From assembly GCF_014649995.1 (NCBI RefSeq), contig NZ_BMUC01000001.1:582416-646415 (forward strand): a stretch of DNA of 64,000 bases. The letters are read 5' to 3'. The position numbers and the translations under genes were made by a program. Every line of letters starts with the position of its first letter. Positions within the stretch are counted from its first letter, which is position 1. The notes under the pieces are model-generated. The model worked only from the letters and a program-made list of their open reading frames with translations. It was not told the DNA's origin and did no database searches. Source of the DNA: Streptomyces griseoflavus (GTDB lineage Bacteria; Actinomycetota; Actinomycetes; Streptomycetales; Streptomycetaceae). Shown one piece after another: positions 8,279 to 16,037 of the stretch.

Positions 8279-8365
8279 CGGACGAACACTGCCTTTTTCC
8301 GGTGATGTCGGCGCTTTTCCCGAGGATTCGGCGCCGGATGTTCGAAGCGGAGGAACGGAGAGAAA

Positions 8366-9427
8366 ATGACGACGGTGGAGAATCGGACCGGTTCCGTGAC
8401 GGATTCCGGGACCGACGCCCGCGCGGACTTCTACGAAAGGCTGGCCGGGGCGCACGTGGTGCCGCTGTGGCGGGTCCCGGGCACGGACGCCCCGGAGCCC
8501 GAACCGGCCGAGGTCGCGCACGTGTGGCGCTGGCGGGAACTGATCCCCCTCATGGAGGAGGCGGGCCGCAGCATCGACCTGGGCAGTGAGGCGGAGCGCC
8601 GCGCGCTCAACGGCGTCAACCCCGCCCGCCGGTGGGGCACGACGCACACCATGGTCGCCGGCTACCAGCTGGTCCTGCCCGGCGAGGAGGCCACCGCGCA
8701 CCGGCACACCCCCGCCGCGGTCCGGCTGATGCTGGCCGGCCGCGGGCACACCACCGTCGAGGGCGAGCCGGTCCTGATGGAGCCCGGCGACCTGGTCCTC
8801 ACCCCCGGATGGAACTGGCACGACCACCGCAACGCGGGCGACGAGCCCATGATCTGGCTCGACGGCCTCGACGTGCCCTTCGTCCGCGGCCTCAACGCCC
8901 AGTTCTACGAGGACTTCGAGGACAAGCGGATGCAGCCCCCGCGGGTCGCCGAGGACGACAGCGTGGCGCGGTACGGCGCGGGCATCGTGCCGGCCGGGCC
9001 GCGGACCGGCCGGGCGCACTCGCCCCTGATGAAGTACTCCTACGCCGCCACCCTGGAGAGCCTGGAGCGGCTGCGGGAGTCGGAGGGCGACCCGGAGCAC
9101 GGCGTCACGGTCGAGTACACCGACCCGCAGACCGGCGGCCCGGTCATGCCCACCCTGGGCTGTTCCGCCCAGCTGCTGCCCGCCGGGCGCCGCACCCGCC
9201 GCCGCCGGCACACCTCCAGCACGGTGTACTGCGTCACCCGCGGCTCGGGCCACAGCGTGATCGGCGGCCGGCGCTACGACTGGGAGCGCAACGACTTCTT
9301 CGTCGTCCCCTCCTGGACCTGGTACGAGCACGTCGCGGCGGACGCGGGGCCGGACGTCACCCTGTTCGCCATGAGCGACCGGCCGATGCTCGAACCCTTC
9401 GGCCTGTACCGCGAACAGGCCGCCTGA
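8366..9427 (+). CDS. Bicupin dioxygenase, gentisate 1,2-dioxygenase-like
   Basis: 353 residues, as expected for gentisate dioxygenases. The N-terminal cupin has the metal histidines in HRHTPAAVRLMLAGRG and WHDHRN (GWNWHDHRNAGDEPMIWLDG), a typical gentisate dioxygenase motif. The C-terminal cupin is around 245-330, with TSSTVYCVTRGSGHSVIGG. The start has GGAGGAAC before it. The family opens the gentisate ring between C1 and C2 with O2 and Fe(II) to give maleylpyruvate. The next gene encodes a gentisate-forming hydroxylase, which supports this. 1-Hydroxy-2-naphthoate and salicylate dioxygenases of the same family are alternatives. Confidence 0.85.
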   Translation: MTTVENRTGSVTDSGTDARADFYERLAGAHVVPLWRVPGTDAPEPEPAEVAHVWRWRELIPLMEEAGRSIDLGSEAERRALNGVNPARRWGTTHTMVAGYQLVLPGEEATAHRHTPAAVRLMLAGRGHTTVEGEPVLMEPGDLVLTPGWNWHDHRNAGDEPMIWLDGLDVPFVRGLNAQFYEDFEDKRMQPPRVAEDDSVARYGAGIVPAGPRTGRAHSPLMKYSYAATLESLERLRESEGDPEHGVTVEYTDPQTGGPVMPTLGCSAQLLPAGRRTRRRRHTSSTVYCVTRGSGHSVIGGRRYDWERNDFFVVPSWTWYEHVAADAGPDVTLFAMSDRPMLEPFGLYREQAA

Positions 9428-9456
9428 CCATGACGACGCGAAGGAGGGAGGCCCCC

Positions 9457-10674
9457 ATGGCCCGCCCGGACAGCAGACCGCAGGTCCTCGTGATCGGCGG
9501 CGGAATCGGTGGCTTCACCACGGCCCTGGCGTGTGCCCGGCGCGGAATGCCGGTGCACGTCCTGGAACGCGCGCCGGAGATCAAGGAGATCGGCGCCGGG
9601 CTGCAGCTCGGCCCCAACGCGGGCCGGCTGCTCCGCGAACTCGGCGTGCTGGACAGCGTGCTGCGCACCGCCGTGCTCCCCGAACGGTTCGTGATCCTGG
9701 ACGCCTACACCGGTCGGGAGATCTACCAGGCACGGTTCGGCCAGGCGCTCGCCGAACGGTTCGGGGCGCCGTACACGGTGATGCACCGCGCCGACCTGCT
9801 CGACACGCTGCTCGAGGGCAGCCTCGCCACCGGCCTGGTGACGGCCCTCACCGGCAAGGAGGTCGTCGGCGTCGAACAGGACGCCCACGGCGCCACCGTC
9901 ACCTGCGCCGACGGGTCGGTCCACTCGGCCGACGTCGTCATCGGCGCCGACGGACTGCGGTCCGCCGTCCGCCGCCAGGTGCTGGACGACAGCGAGCCCG
10001 CCGTCTCCCGGTACGCCATCTACCGCGGCCCCGGGCCCCGCCCCGAGGGGGTGGAGGACGCCGTCACCCTGTACGCGGGCGACGGGCTGCACCTGATGCA
10101 GTACCCGATCCACGGCGGCGAACTGCTCAACCGGGTGGCCTCGTTCCGCAGCGACCGCGGCGCCCCGGGCAGCGACACCTGGGCCACCCCGGAGGAACTG
10201 TTCGAGAAGTTCGCCGACACCTGCGACCCGGTGCGGGAGGCACTGCACCACCTGGACCTCGGCAAGCGGTGGGAGCAGTTCGACAGACGGCCCCTGCCCG
10301 GCTGGGCCCAGGGACGCGTCGCGCTGCTGGGCGACGCCGCCCACCCCATGCGCCAGTACCTCGCCCAGGGCGCCGGCCAGGCCATGGAGGACGCCGTCGC
10401 GCTCGCCGCCGCCCTCGCCGGCAGCCCGGACGATCCGGTCACGGCACTCAAGGAGTACGAGGAGATCCGCTTCCCCAGGGCCGCCGCGGTACAGCGCAAC
10501 ACCCGCTTCTTCGGGGAGATGGTCCACCTGGGCGGCGTCGGCGCGGTCCTGCGCGACTTCGCGTTCGGCTCCCTGCGGCCGGACGACTACACCCTCGCCG
10601 ACTGGCTGTACGGCACCGACGGGGCGCCCGCCCCGCAGCCGCCGGCCCGGCTCGACGTCTACGCGGAGGGATGA
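9457..10674 (+). CDS. FAD-dependent monooxygenase, 3-hydroxybenzoate 6-hydroxylase-like
   Basis: 405 residues. I use ATG 9457 because AAGGAGG lies 9 bp before it; an in-frame ATG at 9430 would add nine basic residues. The Rossmann motif GGGIGG is at about 13-18, with ERAPEIKEIGAGLQLGPNA next. The second FAD motif is LLGDAAHPMRQYLAQGAGQA. The spacing is that of class A salicylate/3-hydroxybenzoate hydroxylases. With a gentisate-type dioxygenase 29 bp upstream, para-hydroxylation of 3-hydroxybenzoate to gentisate with NAD(P)H is the best inference. Confidence 0.85.
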   Translation: MARPDSRPQVLVIGGGIGGFTTALACARRGMPVHVLERAPEIKEIGAGLQLGPNAGRLLRELGVLDSVLRTAVLPERFVILDAYTGREIYQARFGQALAERFGAPYTVMHRADLLDTLLEGSLATGLVTALTGKEVVGVEQDAHGATVTCADGSVHSADVVIGADGLRSAVRRQVLDDSEPAVSRYAIYRGPGPRPEGVEDAVTLYAGDGLHLMQYPIHGGELLNRVASFRSDRGAPGSDTWATPEELFEKFADTCDPVREALHHLDLGKRWEQFDRRPLPGWAQGRVALLGDAAHPMRQYLAQGAGQAMEDAVALAAALAGSPDDPVTALKEYEEIRFPRAAAVQRNTRFFGEMVHLGGVGAVLRDFAFGSLRPDDYTLADWLYGTDGAPAPQPPARLDVYAEG

Positions 10675-10678
10675 GGAC

Positions 10679-11662
10679 GTGACCGTCGACCTGACCGTGG
10701 CCTGCGGGCCCTACGACCGCACGGCGGCCCTCGCCGACGGCCGGGTGCGCGTCCCCGGAGTGGACCTCACCTGGCTGCCGCTGGGCGCCGAGGAGATCTT
10801 CTTCCGGATGGCGCGGCACGCCGAGTTCTCCGCCTCGGAGATGTCGCTGTCCTCGTACACGCTGACGCTGGAGCGGGACCGGCCGTTCGTGGCGATCCCG
10901 GTGTTCCCCTCGCGCACCTTCCGGCACCACGCGGTCTACGTCCACGCCGACAGCGACCTCACCCACCCCGAGCAGCTCAAGGGCCGGACCGTCGGCATCC
11001 CCGAGTACCAGATGACCGCCGCGGTGTGGATGCGGGGCATCTTCGCCGAGCACTACGGGCTCCCCGTGGACTCGGTCTCCTACCGCACCGGGGGACTGCT
11101 GGAACCGGGCCGGACCGAGAAGCTGGCCATCCACGTCCCCGGCGTGGACATCAGGCCGATCGCGCAGGGCCAGAACCTCTCCGACATGCTGGAGGCCGGC
11201 GAACTCGACGCCCTCTACACCGCCCGGGTCCCCCGCCACTTCGCCGACGGCACCCGCCGGGTGCGCAGGCTGTGGGCCGACCCTGCCGCCGCCGAGCGGG
11301 AGTACTTCGCACGCACCGGCATCTTCCCGATCATGCACACCGTGGTGCTCCGGCGGGACGTCTACGAGCGCAACCGCTGGCTCGCCAGGGCACTGACCGA
11401 CGCCTTCCAGGAGGCCAAGGAGCACGCCGACCGGGCGCTGGGCGAGACCGTCGCGCTGGCCGGGATGCTGCCGTGGGGCCACCTGGCGGCGCGGTCCGCG
11501 CGGGACGTCATGGGCGAGGACATCTGGCCCTACGGCCTGGCGCCCAACCACGCCTGCCTGACCGCCTTCCTGCGCCACCTGCACGAGCAGGGGCTCACCG
11601 GACGGCGCCTGGCCCCCGAGGAACTGTTCGCCCCGGAGACCCACGAGAGCTTCGTCGTCTAG
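10679..11662 (+). CDS. 4,5-dihydroxyphthalate decarboxylase-like protein (periplasmic-binding-protein fold)
   Basis: 327 residues, GTG start 4 bp after the monooxygenase stop. It resembles the 4,5-dihydroxyphthalate decarboxylase/NMT1-type family: DLTVACGPYDRTAAL at the N-terminus, SASEMSLSSYTLTLERD, LKGRTVGIPEYQMTAAVW and a C-terminal LAPNHACLTAFLRHLHEQGL. There is no signal peptide or lipobox, so it is cytoplasmic despite its binding-protein fold, as is true of the decarboxylase. It would remove a ring carboxylate, suggesting that the natural substrate is a phthalate-like or other dicarboxylated aromatic. A role as an unusual binding protein cannot be excluded. Confidence 0.75.
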   Translation: MTVDLTVACGPYDRTAALADGRVRVPGVDLTWLPLGAEEIFFRMARHAEFSASEMSLSSYTLTLERDRPFVAIPVFPSRTFRHHAVYVHADSDLTHPEQLKGRTVGIPEYQMTAAVWMRGIFAEHYGLPVDSVSYRTGGLLEPGRTEKLAIHVPGVDIRPIAQGQNLSDMLEAGELDALYTARVPRHFADGTRRVRRLWADPAAAEREYFARTGIFPIMHTVVLRRDVYERNRWLARALTDAFQEAKEHADRALGETVALAGMLPWGHLAARSARDVMGEDIWPYGLAPNHACLTAFLRHLHEQGLTGRRLAPEELFAPETHESFVV

Positions 11663-11711
11663 CGGCCGGCGCACGAGCGCCGCCTATGACCTACCCCCTT
11701 GGGAGACGCTG

Positions 11712-13691
11712 ATGAGCAGCGGTGACTTCGCAACGCTTCTGAGCCCCTTCGCCATCGCAGGCAGGACGGTCCGCAACCGGATCATGCTCACCACCCACAA
11801 CCCGAAGATGAGCGAGGAGCGTTACCTGCACTACCTGGAGACCCGGGTCGCGGGCGGGGTCGGCATGGTCGGCATACCCGTCCTGAACGAGACCATCTCG
11901 ACCCTGGCCTACGTCACGCCCGGGCAGCTCGACGGGATCTCCGCCCGGGACCTCGACGGCACCGCCGACCCCGAGACCGAGGAGGGCCGGGAGTTCTTCG
12001 ACTCCCTCCTGCTGCCGCCGCTGCGGGCGCGCGCCGACATCGCGCACCGGCACGGGGCGCTGGTCTTCGGACAGGTGGCCAACCGCGGCTCCATCCGGCT
12101 GCCCGAGACCTTCCAGGCGATGGTCTCGCCCAGCGGCGTCCCGGACCCGCACGTCCGCGCCCAGCCGCGCGAGATGACCACCGGCGAGGTGGAGCGGGTG
12201 GTGCGGCTGTTCGCCCGGTCCGCCTCGCGCATCCGGCGGGGCGGACTGGACGGCGTCGAGGTGCACGCCACCCACGGGTACCTCGTGGAGCAGTTCCTCT
12301 CGCCGTCCACCAACCGCCGCACGGACCGCTACGGAGGCTCCCTGGACAACCGGATGCGCTTCCTGACCGAGGTGCTGGAGGCGATCCGCGAGGAGTGCGG
12401 ACCGGACTTCCCCATCGGGATGCGCATCAGCGGCCTCCAGGCCCACCCCGGCGGGCTGACCACGGACGACATCACGGCCGTGGTCAGGACCGTGGAGTCC
12501 TCCCTGGCGTACGTCAACATCACCGCCGGGACGATCGGCGCCCTGCACGACGGCGTGGTGCTCCCCTACGTCGCCTCCAGCCACTACGAGCCCGGCTTCA
12601 ACGCGGACGCCGCGGCCGCCGTCCGGGAGGCGGTGTCGGTGCCGGTGATCCTCACGGGCCGGATGAACGACCCCGCGCTGATGGAGGACGTGCTGCGCAG
12701 CGGCGTCGCGGACCTGGTGGGCACCACCCGCGCCCTGATCGCCGACCCGGAGTTCGTGAAGAAGACCGCGGCCGGCCGGGCGGACCGCATCCACAAGTGC
12801 ATCGGCATCAACGAGTGCCACTACCCCGACCGGGTCTCCGCCTGCCCGGTGAACCCGTGGGCCGGCCGGGAGCGCGAACTGGACGTGCCCGCCCCCGTCC
12901 GGCGCAAGCGGGTCCTGGTGGTCGGCGGCGGCCCCGCCGGCCTGATGTGCGCCCGCACCGCGGCGAGCCGGGGCCACTCGGTGGTGCTGGCGGAGAAGGA
13001 GCACACCCTGGGCGGCAAGATCACCCTGCTCGCCCGTGACCCGCACCGCGCCGAGATGGCCTCGCTCATCGACGACCTCACCCGGGAGGTGGCGGAGGCC
13101 GGGGTGGAGGTGCGGCTCGGGTTCGAGGTGACCCCCGAGGCCGTCGCCGAGATGGCGCCGGACGCGGTGGTCGTCGCCACCGGCGCGCTCCCGGCCGTGC
13201 CGGACGTCCCCGGCCTGGAGGAGATCCGCACCCGCACCGCCCTGGACATCCTCGACACGGACCTGGCGGAGCTCGGCGAGAACGTGCTGGTCGTCGGAGG
13301 GCTCAACGACCACCTGGCGCCGCTGGCCGCCGCCGACCTGCTGGCCGGTCACGGCAAGAAGGTCGTGCTGCTGTCGGAGTGCATCCTGCCCGGTCAGGCG
13401 GCCGAGCCGTCCATCCTGCACCTGCTGACGAAGCGGCTGCTGGAGAAGCACGTACGGATCGAGGCCCTCACGGAGCTGGTGAAGGCAGGCGTACGGCCGC
13501 AGGTGCGCAACGTCTTCTCCGGGGAGACCTCCGAGATCGGCGCCTTCGACTCGGTGGTGTTCGCCACCGGCGCCGAGCCCGTCCCGTTCCCCGAGACGGA
13601 CGGCGAGTTCTACCGCATCGGCGACTGCCTGGCGCCCCGGCGGCTGGTGCACGCCACGCTCGACGGCGCCCGGATCGGGTCCCGCCTCTGA
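11712..13691 (+). CDS. NADH:flavin oxidoreductase, 2,4-dienoyl-CoA reductase-like (OYE + FAD/NAD domains)
   Basis: 659 residues. Residues 1-355 form an FMN-binding TIM barrel of the Old Yellow Enzyme family (LSPFAIAGRTVRNRI, GLDGVEVHATHGYLVEQFLS, TNRRTDRYGGS). Residues 395-655 form the FAD/NAD module with GGGPAGLMCARTAA near 402-415. Between them the 4Fe-4S ligand segment reads CIGINEC with C363, C369 and C378; the usual second cysteine is Ile366. Family members reduce activated C=C bonds, or demethylate amines. In this island it may reduce an unsaturated ring or ring-fission intermediate. The start has GGGAG. Confidence 0.87.
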   Translation: MSSGDFATLLSPFAIAGRTVRNRIMLTTHNPKMSEERYLHYLETRVAGGVGMVGIPVLNETISTLAYVTPGQLDGISARDLDGTADPETEEGREFFDSLLLPPLRARADIAHRHGALVFGQVANRGSIRLPETFQAMVSPSGVPDPHVRAQPREMTTGEVERVVRLFARSASRIRRGGLDGVEVHATHGYLVEQFLSPSTNRRTDRYGGSLDNRMRFLTEVLEAIREECGPDFPIGMRISGLQAHPGGLTTDDITAVVRTVESSLAYVNITAGTIGALHDGVVLPYVASSHYEPGFNADAAAAVREAVSVPVILTGRMNDPALMEDVLRSGVADLVGTTRALIADPEFVKKTAAGRADRIHKCIGINECHYPDRVSACPVNPWAGRERELDVPAPVRRKRVLVVGGGPAGLMCARTAASRGHSVVLAEKEHTLGGKITLLARDPHRAEMASLIDDLTREVAEAGVEVRLGFEVTPEAVAEMAPDAVVVATGALPAVPDVPGLEEIRTRTALDILDTDLAELGENVLVVGGLNDHLAPLAAADLLAGHGKKVVLLSECILPGQAAEPSILHLLTKRLLEKHVRIEALTELVKAGVRPQVRNVFSGETSEIGAFDSVVFATGAEPVPFPETDGEFYRIGDCLAPRRLVHATLDGARIGSRL

Positions 13692-13718
13692 GGCAGGGGG
13701 AGGCGGCCGGCGCGGCCG

Positions 13719-13740
13719 GGGCGCGCCGCACGGCGCGCCC
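13719..13740. terminator. Bidirectional GC hairpin between convergent genes
   Basis: GGGCGCGCCG (13719-13728) and CGGCGCGCCC (13731-13740) are perfectly complementary around CA. It separates the end of the catabolic island (plus) from the STAS-ANTAR gene (minus). Confidence 0.6.
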
Positions 13741-13827
13741 TCCGCGTGGCCCCGCGCCCCGTGCCCGCGCGCAGGCACCTCACCGGGGCCCGGCACCGCA
13801 GGGGCTTCGCGCCGGCCCGGGGCGGGC

Positions 13828-14508
13828 TCACCGTGTAGAGCGCCGGGCCAGTGCCCGGGACAGCGCCGTGCGGACCTCCTCGGGCGGGGCGGCGCCCTCC
13901 GCCTCCGCGCAGGCGGTCAGGGACCGCGCGACGTCGCGCAGTTTGGTGTTCGACAACTGGGACGCCTCCCGCAGGATGTGCCAGGCCTCGTCCGAGGTGC
14001 AGCCGTGCGTCGCCATCAGGATGCCGCGCGCCTGGTCGATGACCGGGCGGGAGGCGATCGCCTGCCGGAGCTGCTCGATCTCCTCCTGGAGCAGGTGCAG
14101 CCGCTCCTCCCGCTCCCGCGCCACCGCCGAGACGACCGGCGACGGCGTGCCGTCCAGGGCCGGGGAGGACAGCGGGTCGGTGGTGTCGAGGCCGGCGAGC
14201 TCCAGGATGCGGCGCGGCTGACCGTTCCAGCGGGTCGCCGTGACCGGCACCGACCACCGCCGGCCGTGGTCGCGCAGCACCTCCAGGAACTCCAGTCCGG
14301 CCGTGTCCATGAAGTGCACGCCGCTCATGTCCAGATCGATACGGGCCGTGCCGACGGGCAGCCGCGCCAGCTTTTCGGCCAGGGCCCGGGCGGACCCGCG
14401 CACCAGCTCGCCGCGCGGGGCGAGCAGCGCCCGGTCCGCGTCCATGCGACCGCCGATGACCAAGGTTTCCTGCCTTCCCGGTAGGGCGAGTGACGCCGTG
14501 GAGGCCAT
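13828..14508 (-). CDS. STAS-ANTAR domain regulator
   Basis: 226 residues from ATG 14508; the frame stays open further upstream but only Arg/Pro-rich sequence is found there, so I place the start at MASTASLALPGRQ. The ribosome site is weak, so the start is uncertain. A STAS domain covers about 25-125, with DMSGVHFMDTAGLEFL; the antagonist phospho-acceptor position is Thr (DTAG) instead of Ser. A helical linker leads to a C-terminal ANTAR RNA-binding domain (VIDQARGILMATHGCTSDEAW, LRDVARSLTA). ANTAR proteins antiterminate by binding paired RNA hexaloops. It is divergent from the two anti-sigma-type genes and probably works in the same stress circuit. Confidence 0.85.
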   Translation of the reverse strand: MASTASLALPGRQETLVIGGRMDADRALLAPRGELVRGSARALAEKLARLPVGTARIDLDMSGVHFMDTAGLEFLEVLRDHGRRWSVPVTATRWNGQPRRILELAGLDTTDPLSSPALDGTPSPVVSAVAREREERLHLLQEEIEQLRQAIASRPVIDQARGILMATHGCTSDEAWHILREASQLSNTKLRDVARSLTACAEAEGAAPPEEVRTALSRALARRSTR

Positions 14509-14709
14509 GTCACTGCCGTGTCGGTGCTCGTGGATCGTCGGGGCGTTCGAGGTCACTCGGGGCGCCACCGGCACCGGAGCGGTAGGCTGCGCACGGTCCC
14601 GGCTGCGCTTCGGGTGCGCCTGCCCACCTTGCTGCGTACTACACACCGTGCCGGGAAACGGCCGGGAACCGACGTGGGCAGGGGTGGTCCCGGAAGCGTG
14701 GGGAGACAC

Positions 14710-15063
14710 GTGTTGGGCAGTCGGCATCGGACGCCGTACGGACCCGGAGGCCCGGGGCCGTCCCTGACGGTGCGCCCCCTGGAGGGGTGCCGGGGAATCC
14801 GCGCGGCCGGCGAGGTCGGCCTGGCCACACACATGATCTGGGAACGCGTACTGGAGCAGGCGGTACGCGAAGGTGAGGGCGTGTACTACCTGGAACTGTC
14901 CGAGGTGACGTTCGTCGACGTCGCGGGCGCGGGCGCGCTGGCGGCGGCCGCCGGGCGGCTCGGCGCGGGACGGCGGCTCGTGGTGCGCCGCCCGCCGCCC
15001 GCACTGCGCAGGGTGCTGGAGACGTTCTGGCCCGGCCTGCCGACGATCGAGGTGACGACGTGA
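14710..15063 (+). CDS. STAS domain protein, anti-sigma-factor antagonist-like
   Basis: 117 residues from GTG 14710, which is preceded by GGGGAG; a TTG follows directly at 14713. The STAS fold begins at SLTVRPLEGC and includes YLELSEVTFVDVAGAGALA. Classical antagonists have a phosphorylatable Ser at DSxG; here the segment is DVAG, so the switch residue is Val. The stop overlaps the start of the kinase-like gene, so the two are coupled and probably bind each other. A constitutively active antagonist or a non-phosphorylated sensor are both possible. Confidence 0.8.
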   Translation: MLGSRHRTPYGPGGPGPSLTVRPLEGCRGIRAAGEVGLATHMIWERVLEQAVREGEGVYYLELSEVTFVDVAGAGALAAAAGRLGAGRRLVVRRPPPALRRVLETFWPGLPTIEVTT

Positions 15064-16016
15064 TGAGAACCACGACCGCGACCCCGGACGTCACCCCCGA
15101 CCCCTTCGTTCACCCCGCCCTGTTCTACCGGAGCGACCGGGAGTACCTGGACGGCACCGTCCCCTTCGTGCGCGAGGGGCTCGCCGCCGGGGAGCCCGTG
15201 GCGGCCGCCGTGCCCGGCGACCGGCTGCGGCTCCTGCGCGACGCGCTCGGCGCCGACGCGCGGCGGGTCCGGCTCCTGGACATGCGGGAGGCCGGACGCA
15301 ACCCCGGCCGGATCATCCCCGGCGTGCTGCGCGCCTTCGCCGACGCACAGCCGGCCGGACAGCGGGTGCGGATCATCGGCGAGCCGGTCTGGGCCGGCCG
15401 CTCCGCGAGCGAGTACCCGGCCTGCGTCCAGCACGAGGCGCTGATCAACGCGGCCTTCCGGGGCCGTACGGTGACCATCCTGTGCCCCTACGACGCCGCC
15501 CGGCTGCCCGGACACGTCCTGGAGGACGCCCACGCCACCCACCCCACCGTCATCCCCGGCGGCTCCCGCCCCGCACGGCACAGCGAGGCGTACGCCCCCG
15601 ACGCCATCGTCGCCCGCTACAACGAGCCGCTGCCGCTCGCCCCGGACGCCATGACCTTCCCCTTCGTGGCCGATTCGCTCCCCGAGGCCCGGCACGCCGC
15701 GACCGACGAGGGGCGCCGCCTCGGCCTCACCGGCACGGTCCTGGACGACCTGGCCCTCGCCACGGCCGAGCTGACCACCAACAGCGTGCTGCACGGCGGC
15801 GGCTCGGGGGTGCTCCGGGTCTGGGGCGAGGACGGCCGCGTGCTGTGCGAGGTGCGCGACGCGGGACGGTTCACCGACCCGCTCGCCGGCCGCCGGCCCG
15901 CCTCCCGCGACCAGCGCGGCGGACGCGGCCTGCTGATGGTCAACCTGCTCGCCGACCTGGTCCGGGTGCACACCGGGGACGAGGGCACCACCATCCGCTG
16001 CTGGTTCTCCCGCTGA
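15060..16016 (+). CDS. MEDS domain / HATPase anti-sigma regulatory protein
   Basis: 317-318 residues; GTG 15060 and ATG 15063 are adjacent and both possible. Residues about 18-170 match the MEDS sensory domain (HPALFYRSDREYLDG, CPYDAARLPGHVLEDAHATHP). Residues about 200-315 form a GHKL ATPase of the RsbW type: the N box is LATAELTTNSVLHGG, the G box RDQRGGRGLLMVNLLADL. Such proteins phosphorylate STAS antagonists or sequester sigma factors. The overlap with the STAS gene supports a partner-switch pair. No sigma factor gene is in the neighbourhood. Confidence 0.87.
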   Translation: MMRTTTATPDVTPDPFVHPALFYRSDREYLDGTVPFVREGLAAGEPVAAAVPGDRLRLLRDALGADARRVRLLDMREAGRNPGRIIPGVLRAFADAQPAGQRVRIIGEPVWAGRSASEYPACVQHEALINAAFRGRTVTILCPYDAARLPGHVLEDAHATHPTVIPGGSRPARHSEAYAPDAIVARYNEPLPLAPDAMTFPFVADSLPEARHAATDEGRRLGLTGTVLDDLALATAELTTNSVLHGGGSGVLRVWGEDGRVLCEVRDAGRFTDPLAGRRPASRDQRGGRGLLMVNLLADLVRVHTGDEGTTIRCWFSR

Positions 16017-16021
16017 CGGAC

Positions 16022-16037
16022 GCCCCGCCCGCGGGGC
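16022..16037. terminator. Bidirectional hairpin between convergent genes
   Basis: GCCCCGC (16022-16028) pairs with GCGGGGC (16031-16037) over a 2-nt loop. It fills the 21-bp gap between the MEDS protein gene (plus) and the MreB-like gene (minus). Confidence 0.5.

Noticed and set aside
4266-8289. Long antisense frames over the permease, ATPase and GntR genes
   Set aside because: They are shadows produced by high third-position GC. Their translations are Gly/Asp/His/Arg-rich without any domain, while the plus-strand frames carry all ABC and GntR motifs.
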